Shown here: positions 37,995 to 42,747 of the stretch, piece after piece
Position numbering within the stretch: position 1 is the stretch's first letter
How the letters are laid out: each line of letters starts with the position of its first letter
Source of the DNA: a virus
Length of the DNA stretch: 42,747 nucleotides
Virus record (IMG/VR): IMGVR_UViG_3300045739_000144
Span: 1-42,747 of that record
Strand: one strand, 5' to 3'
Program-made: the position numbers and the translations under genes
Notes under the pieces: model-generated
What the model was told of the DNA's origin: nothing
The model's input: only the letters and a program-made list of their open reading frames with translations
Database searches by the model: none

Positions 37995-38714
37995 CTAGAT
38001 CGCTCCCAGGAGCCCGCCGATGACGGAGCCCGCTAGCCCCAGGAGCCCCGCCTTCTTCTGCGCGCTCGCGCTCTTGCTCGCGGCGTACTGCGCTGCCTCC
38101 TTCTGGTCTTGGCTGATCTTCATCGCGCCGATCATCTGGATCTTCTTGTCGAGGAAGGCGGCGCGCGCCTGCCCCGGCAACTGGTTCTGCACCTCGGCGA
38201 TGTCGCGCCCGGTGGTAGCAAGCTGCGCGGCCACGCGGCCACGGTCCTGCGCGATGGTCTGCGCAATCGTGTTCTGCGCACCCGCCAGCACGCCCAGGCG
38301 CCCGATGTCAAGCTGCGCACCCGCGTGCCGCAGCGCGCCCCCGCCGAAGCCGCCACCCGCGCTGAACTGGTTGAGGAAGCCGCGACGGATTCCCATCGCT
38401 TCGCGCGAAGCCTGCCCCACCATGCCGCCGAACTCGCGCCCGATGAACTCGGTGCCGAGTGCGCTGCGCCGGATGCCCACCGCACCTTGCTGCAACGTGC
38501 CCAGAGCTTGCAGCCGCCGCTGCTCGATCTGCGTGTCCGTCCGACCCGCGATGTTCTCCAGCGCACGCAACGGAGCTTGCATCTGGCCGGGAATGAGAAG
38601 CTCGGCGCGGTTCGCCTCCAGATCCGTCAGGTCCGGGGCCTTCGCGTCTTGGCTGCTTTGCCCGCCGGGGAGCATCCTCCCGAGGGCGCCCAACATGGGC
38701 AGTCCTAGAGGCAT
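37995..38714 (-). CDS. internal virion protein, gp14-like
   Basis: The 239 aa protein starts MPLGLPMLGALGRMLPGGQS, after GGAGG seven bases upstream. It contains helices with Gln/Arg/Ala (QMQAPLRALENIAGRTDTQI; EQRRLQALGTLQQGAVGIRR), a Gly-rich segment (FSAGGGFGGGALRHAGAQLD), and a C-terminal glycine-zipper-like hydrophobic helix (AGLLGLAGSVIGGLLGAI) suited to membrane insertion. This is the character of T7 gp14, an ejected protein that forms an outer-membrane pore. The order gp14-like, gp15-like, giant gp16-like supports it. Confidence 0.65.
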   Translation of the reverse strand: MPLGLPMLGALGRMLPGGQSSQDAKAPDLTDLEANRAELLIPGQMQAPLRALENIAGRTDTQIEQRRLQALGTLQQGAVGIRRSALGTEFIGREFGGMVGQASREAMGIRRGFLNQFSAGGGFGGGALRHAGAQLDIGRLGVLAGAQNTIAQTIAQDRGRVAAQLATTGRDIAEVQNQLPGQARAAFLDKKIQMIGAMKISQDQKEAAQYAASKSASAQKKAGLLGLAGSVIGGLLGAI

Positions 38715-38753
38715 CTCGTCCTCCTAGTAGCCTCGACCGAGGCCGAAGGGCTT

Positions 38754-39035
38754 TCACCCACCGGGCCCGCAGTCGGTGCCGAAGCCGAAGTTCGTTGCCT
38801 GCTTCTTCTTCTTGGGTCGCGTCGGAGGAGGAGGCTTGCGACCCGGTTTCACGGTAGCAGTCACGGCTGCACCCTCGGGTTGCGCTTGACCCACACGCGG
38901 CCTTGCGCCGCCCGCGCGCAACAGCCCGCCCAGCACGCCGGTCGCGAAGCTCTGGATCGCGGGCGGCGGGTCGGTGCGGAAGTCCACGATCGGAACGCCA
39001 CGGTCGAGAAGCTCTTGGATCCAGGGACTGAACAT
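38754..39035 (-). CDS. small proline/lysine-rich virion-operon protein
   Basis: The 93 aa protein starts MFSPWIQELLDRGVPIVDFR. A helix plus strand (FSPWIQELLDRGVPIVDFRT; IQSFATGVLGGLLRAGG) is followed by a basic proline-rich tail (KPGRKPPPPTRPKKKKQATN) ending GFGTDCGPGG. The gene contains, in frame, the palindrome-like GCAACCCGAGGGTGC at 38869-38883, which elsewhere lies between genes. The function is not recognised. It is coupled to the gene upstream by a one-base overlap. Confidence 0.45.
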   Translation of the reverse strand: MFSPWIQELLDRGVPIVDFRTDPPPAIQSFATGVLGGLLRAGGARPRVGQAQPEGAAVTATVKPGRKPPPPTRPKKKKQATNFGFGTDCGPGG

Positions 39036-39904
39036 CAGACCCCCTTCGGACCGTAGGTCAGTTGCAGCGCCGTGCCCACGAACGGCGGCGGATCGCCGTG
39101 CCGCTCGACGCACACCCAGATGCTGTTGCCCGCCACCACGATGGTTTCCAGATCGGCTTCGCCCGTGACGCGCTGCGCGTCGTTGATCCCGAGGTCGCGC
39201 TGGTCGCCTCGAAACTCAGCCAGCACCTCGACACGATTCCGCGCCTTCTCCATCAAGCACACCTTGATGCGGTAGTGCGCGCCCGGCAGCGCCTCCTGCA
39301 CGTGGCCCGCGCTGCGAATCAGGAGCGCACGCCGGAAGACGACATCGTCCTCGGCGATGAAACCAAGCTGCCGCCACTCGTTGCTGGGTGCGCGCTGCAG
39401 CACCTGGGCGCTCATCGTCTGGCGGTTCATGTCGAAGTTGCCGCCCGATCGCTTCACCCGGTTCACGAACGTGGTCGTCTCGGTGATCGAGGTGCAGTAC
39501 GAGGTCGCGACCACCTCATCGTGCGAGGTGTCGTCATGGCTCTCGAACTGCTCGCCGTACTCCGAGGTGCCGTCCCCGATGGCGAGGTACATATCCGTCG
39601 TCGTGGCCGCAGAGGGCACGCAAGTCATCTGCGCGTGCACCGCCACCGACGCCACCCCGCCCGCAGGCGGGGCCACGGTGATGCTGACCGCACCGTCCAC
39701 GTAGCTTGTCGAGGAGACGTTGTCGGTCGTCTGGTCTTCGACGTAGAACTCCTGCGTGCCCACGTGCGCGTCGGGCTCGACCAGGGTGACAACGACCGAG
39801 CGATCGAGCGCGCCCGCGACGTTGAGTTGCTGCGAGAGCCGATGCGCCGCGTCCGGCCCCTCTCGCCTTCCGTAGATCGGCGAGCGGAGCGTGCTGCGGC
39901 TCAC
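39035..39904 (-). CDS. hypothetical tail-associated structural protein
   Basis: The 289 aa protein starts with GTG at 39904 (MSRSTLRSPIYGRREGPDAA), overlapping the upstream stop (GTGA). It is beta-rich throughout: VVVTLVEPDAHVGTQEFYVE; SITVAPPAGGVASVAVHAQM; TTTFVNRVKRSGGNFDMNRQ; and a C-terminal jelly-roll-like half (RNRVEVLAEFRGDQRDLGIN; NSIWVCVERHGDPPPFVGTA). No family is named. It stands between the tail-tube protein and the internal proteins and is likely a tail or neck component. Confidence 0.5.
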   Translation of the reverse strand: MSRSTLRSPIYGRREGPDAAHRLSQQLNVAGALDRSVVVTLVEPDAHVGTQEFYVEDQTTDNVSSTSYVDGAVSITVAPPAGGVASVAVHAQMTCVPSAATTTDMYLAIGDGTSEYGEQFESHDDTSHDEVVATSYCTSITETTTFVNRVKRSGGNFDMNRQTMSAQVLQRAPSNEWRQLGFIAEDDVVFRRALLIRSAGHVQEALPGAHYRIKVCLMEKARNRVEVLAEFRGDQRDLGINDAQRVTGEADLETIVVAGNSIWVCVERHGDPPPFVGTALQLTYGPKGV

Positions 39905-42435
39905 AGGTCACGCTCCCGGTCACGCGGACGGACCTCAAGCTCGAAGCCAAGGAACTCCGGCTCGCAGCCCGGCTCGATGCACAGAAGCCGGATCTTCTGG
40001 AAGCGACCGACACGGTGGGCCCGGAAGCGCGTCTCGCCGTCCGTTGCCGTCAGGGTGCCGCTGGCAATGGCGCGCACATCGGCCGCGTCCTGATCCCGCG
40101 CCGATGCCAAGAAGTACTGGCCGTCCTCGTCCACGGCGTGGATGACGCGCACCGCCGCCAAGGTGCGGCGCGCACCGGGGTCGCCGAAGTGCGAACGGCC
40201 CGTCTCCAGATCCATCAGAATCCCGCCGACCACGATCTGCACGTTGCCAGGGTCGGAGATGTACTCCGTCAGCGTGAGCACCGTGCTCGTGTTCGAGGCG
40301 ATCGTCGCGCGCGTGAAGTCTCCGTCGGCGCTCACGATCCAGAGCGGGCAGCCCGCGAACTGGTCCGTCGTCCACGAGGCCCCCGACACCGTCAGCGTGC
40401 GCGTGCTCGTCGAGGTCAGCGTGTTCACTTGCTCGACGCCCCAGGCACCGTCGCTCGTGCCGACGCCAAGTTGCTTCACGTGCCCCGCCCTCGTGCCCGA
40501 GAGCAGCACCTGGGAACCGTCCGAGTCGTAGACGGTCGCCATGACCGTGTCGCCCTCGATGGTGTCGAGGCTCCACGTGAACGTCTGGAGTTCGAGGTTC
40601 AGGCGGAAGTTGTTCTCGACGCTGCCGTCGAGCGGGAGCAGCCACGAGATCACGCGCTCCTGCGGGTCGTAGTGGCCGAAGATGCGATGGGCGTGCGCCT
40701 CGCTGACACGGTTCCATGTCGTCTGGATGCCGCTGACCGTGCCGTCCTGGGTGATCGGCGGGGAGGTCACCTTGATGGGCGCGGCCAGATGCCCGGCCCA
40801 TCGGTAGATGCCATCCTCGGCCGCGAAGTACAACCAGCCCTCGGCGTTCACGATGGCGTGCCCCGAGATCGAGCCGACGCCCTCGAAGCGGTTGCGCGCC
40901 TGGAACTCGGAAAACGCCGACGGCGTCACCTCCCAGATGCCGGTGCGCGTGAAGACGACCAGCGCATCCTGATACGGCACCATCCCCATGATGCCCTCGG
41001 GATGCGAAGAGGTGATTGCGTCGAGCGAGTTCTTGCCCGGCCAGCGCGACGGCTGGAGCGGCTCGGACCAGAACAACGTGCACGTGTTCCGGCCGCGCGC
41101 GTCGCTCACGGTGTAGCTCTTGCCGGAGCCGCCCGTGACCTCGTAGTCGCGGTCGAGCTTGAGCGTGCCGCCCCAGGTCGGCAGGGTAGACGGAGTCGCG
41201 CTGACGATCGTGTACTGCTCGCTCTTGCTATCGCACGTGAAGGTGCGCCCCTCCCACAGGCGCGTGACCGCACCGCCCGTGATCGTCACGCTGTTGCTGT
41301 TCAGCGCGACGGTCGCCGTGCCGATGCTGTAGTCCGCGGATAGCACCGCCCCGCCGCCGAAGGTGCGGCCCTGGTAGCGGGCGATGTAACGCACGCGCGG
41401 CGGGAAGCCTTCGTTGAAGCTGCGGTGCGCCGACGGGTCGTAGGCCACCTCCCCCACCCCGGCGAGATCCACATCGGCGTAGTTGTCCGTCGCCGTGCCG
41501 CCGCCGCCGCGCGCGATGGCGTCGCCCAGGCGCAGCACGCCGCTGCCCGAGGCGCTGCGGTACCAGCGCGTGAAGTCGGCCGAGGTGTCGGCGTTGTCAT
41601 CGAGGTCGGACAAGTCCACATCCATCGTGGTGCCGACGTAGTCCTCGGTCGTCGGGCTCATCCCCGACTCCGCGCCGTCCACGGCTCGGTAGCTCGTGAA
41701 GCCCCACAGGTAGGTGCCCGGCTTGGGCCCGGTACCCGTGCTCGTGGTGACGGCACCGCTCGCCATGAAGGGGTCGTTGTTGAAGCTGAACGTTCCGCCG
41801 CCGCCGTCGGTGACCTCGCTCGTCCAGTAGCCGTTGCCGACCGTGCCGAAGCTCGTCGCGGTGAACACGCACGTGGTCGCCGTCGCGCTCGCCGTGATGT
41901 CGTCGTTGTCCGCGAACGCGAGCCCCAGGCCCTGCGCCTGCGAGTCGTCCCAGTAGTCCACGCCCTGGACGCCCGTGCCCATCACGAGGTCTTCGAGGTT
42001 CTGGAGCGTGTTCGCCACGGTGCCGGTGCGCTTGACGCACGTGCCCAAGGTGTTGCCCGGCAAGTTCGGCAGCGTGTCCTTGAAGGTGACCAGGGTGCCG
42101 CTCTTGCCCAGCCGGATCTGGTCGCCGTCGGTGAACTCGGCGGTCGTCGTCAGCGTGGACGTAGCCTGCGCACCGTCGGGATCCACCGTGGGCCCGTCCT
42201 CGGGTGCGAGCAGCCCGGCGTTGTAGGTGTTGCCCTCCACGATCAGGCGCAGCGGGTTGATGCCGTCGGCGAACATGACGCCGCGAAGCTCGGGGAGGTG
42301 CGCCCACGAGATCAGCGTGTAGTCGGTCCAGATGCCCGCCGCCGGGGTGATCACCAGCGGTGACGCGGGCCAAGTCATCACGCTCGGCGCGGTGACCGCA
42401 CCCGCCGTGTCGAGCGTGATCTCGCCGATACCCAT
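39901..42435 (-). CDS. tail tube / nozzle-like protein
   Basis: The 844 aa protein starts MGIGEITLDTAGAVTAPSVM. The N-terminal third is beta-rich with many Thr, Ser and Gly. The central part has the repeating blades typical of T7 gp12-like nozzle proteins: CTLFWSEPLQPSRWPG near 450, then PYQDALVVFTRTGIWEVTPS, VGSISGHAIVNAEGWLYFAA, GIYRWAGHLAAPIKVTSPPI and VISWLLPLDGSVENNFRLNL. The C-terminal part includes another domain (RRTLAAVRVIHAVDEDGQYF; FLGFELEVRPRDRERDL). A propeller of this kind forms the lower tail of podoviruses through which DNA exits. The length (844) is close to gp12-like proteins (about 800). Confidence 0.65.
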   Translation of the reverse strand: MGIGEITLDTAGAVTAPSVMTWPASPLVITPAAGIWTDYTLISWAHLPELRGVMFADGINPLRLIVEGNTYNAGLLAPEDGPTVDPDGAQATSTLTTTAEFTDGDQIRLGKSGTLVTFKDTLPNLPGNTLGTCVKRTGTVANTLQNLEDLVMGTGVQGVDYWDDSQAQGLGLAFADNDDITASATATTCVFTATSFGTVGNGYWTSEVTDGGGGTFSFNNDPFMASGAVTTSTGTGPKPGTYLWGFTSYRAVDGAESGMSPTTEDYVGTTMDVDLSDLDDNADTSADFTRWYRSASGSGVLRLGDAIARGGGGTATDNYADVDLAGVGEVAYDPSAHRSFNEGFPPRVRYIARYQGRTFGGGAVLSADYSIGTATVALNSNSVTITGGAVTRLWEGRTFTCDSKSEQYTIVSATPSTLPTWGGTLKLDRDYEVTGGSGKSYTVSDARGRNTCTLFWSEPLQPSRWPGKNSLDAITSSHPEGIMGMVPYQDALVVFTRTGIWEVTPSAFSEFQARNRFEGVGSISGHAIVNAEGWLYFAAEDGIYRWAGHLAAPIKVTSPPITQDGTVSGIQTTWNRVSEAHAHRIFGHYDPQERVISWLLPLDGSVENNFRLNLELQTFTWSLDTIEGDTVMATVYDSDGSQVLLSGTRAGHVKQLGVGTSDGAWGVEQVNTLTSTSTRTLTVSGASWTTDQFAGCPLWIVSADGDFTRATIASNTSTVLTLTEYISDPGNVQIVVGGILMDLETGRSHFGDPGARRTLAAVRVIHAVDEDGQYFLASARDQDAADVRAIASGTLTATDGETRFRAHRVGRFQKIRLLCIEPGCEPEFLGFELEVRPRDRERDL

Positions 42436-42747
42436 CAGGTCACCTCGATGTCGTAGAACGCGGAGTTCGCGAAGACGGCGATGCGCTTCTCGTTGCTGCG
42501 GTTGCGGTAGGGGTAGAAGCCCTGCACCGGAGCGTGCTCGACCATCAGCGCGGACGCCGTGCTGCTCGGCAGCGACGTACCGAGCGGTTGCGCATGGTTC
42601 TCGTAGCGGGAGCGATCCAGCACGCGGTCGTCGTCGTCGCGCTCGAAGTGGTAGTCCCAGAGCACGTACTCGGCGCGCGGGTCGAGGAACCGCTTGTGCA
42701 CATCCGCGCCCGCCGTGCCGCGCGCGATCGACATGAGCGAGCAGTAC
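42435..42747 (-). CDS. C-terminal part of LamG-like protein, cut by window end
   Basis: The frame is open to the window end. Its first ATG is at 42734 (MSIARGTAGADVHKRFLDPR) with no ribosome binding site, so it is likely an internal Met. The sequence SIARGTAGADVHKRFLDPRA, EYVLWDYHFERDDDDRVLDR and SRYENHAQ continues the typical end of a LamG domain (x-ARGxxxxA, then E-WxF, then DxSxxxNHA). It probably continues the protein cut at position 1, which ends GGDLYFGRD. The two frames differ by one base at the simple join. It ends FANSAFYDIEVT, and the stop overlaps the tail-tube start. Confidence 0.55.
   Translation of the reverse strand, partial: YCSLMSIARGTAGADVHKRFLDPRAEYVLWDYHFERDDDDRVLDRSRYENHAQPLGTSLPSSTASALMVEHAPVQGFYPYRNRSNEKRIAVFANSAFYDIEVT

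Noticed and set aside
38868-38890. Palindrome-like GCAACCCGAGGGTGC inside the 93-aa gene
   Set aside because: It resembles the dispersed palindromes but lies within coding sequence and has no promoter-like motif beside it, so it is not listed as a regulatory site.
1-42747. CRISPR arrays, insertion sequences or transposases
   Set aside because: No regularly spaced repeats with unique spacers and no transposase-type protein or terminal inverted repeats were seen. The only clustered repeats are the short direct repeats near the integrase.

Overview
The window is almost certainly a nearly complete genome of a temperate, podovirus-like tailed phage (class Caudoviricetes). It is strongly GC-rich and densely packed, with ATGA, GTGA and TGATG start/stop overlaps nearly everywhere. 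No host chromosomal genes are visible. The two window ends cut one and the same type of gene (a LamG-fold protein). Joining position 1 to position 42747 would make that gene nearly continuous, with a one-base frame discrepancy, so the record is probably a circularly permuted genome opened inside a tail gene. The host is likely a GC-rich Gram-negative-type bacterium: two proteins carry lipoprotein signal peptides, and the LamG protein resembles ones common in planctomycetes. The host itself cannot be named from this sequence.

Layout. Positions 13129 down to 1, continuing from 42747 down to 27250, form one long minus-strand virion module: large terminase, portal, scaffold, major capsid protein, head decoration-like proteins, several tail/appendage proteins, a head-tail adaptor, a LamG protein, a tail-tube protein, and a T7-like trio of probable ejected internal proteins (239, 509 and a giant 3072 aa). 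Positions 13582-15756 are a plus-strand block of six small unrecognised genes with different codon use, placed between the small and large terminase genes. Positions 16010-21392 are a minus-strand operon holding a putative small terminase, a replication-type protein with a zinc ribbon, an Hjc-type Holliday junction resolvase, an SSB-like protein ending in DDIPF, a Cas4/RecB-like nuclease and an excisionase-like HTH protein. Positions 21802-24992 on the plus strand hold a tRNA-Ala(GGC), an HTH protein with a histone-H1-like tail, a tyrosine integrase and three small genes. Positions 25038-26623 (minus) hold two small genes and two overlapping lipoprotein genes. Positions 26624-27249 are non-coding and contain the most surprising element: an RNA with the diagnostic apical domain of bacterial SRP (4.5S) RNA, followed by the 3' end of a tRNA resembling tRNA-Asp, a candidate attachment core.

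How it works together. Packaging, capsid and ejection functions are recognisable. No DNA or RNA polymerase, helicase or primase was recognised, so replication must lean on the host, perhaps assisted by the phage's own recombination set (nuclease, SSB, resolvase). Several transcription units share a promoter-like signal (AAGTGTGG followed by TANNNT) that sits 6-7 bases before the start codon, predicting leaderless mRNAs. The signal is often preceded by a short palindrome that directly follows the previous stop codon. One early-operon gene carries a good candidate for programmed -1 frameshifting. I recognised no endolysin. All assignments are from reading the sequence, and none has been confirmed by database search.
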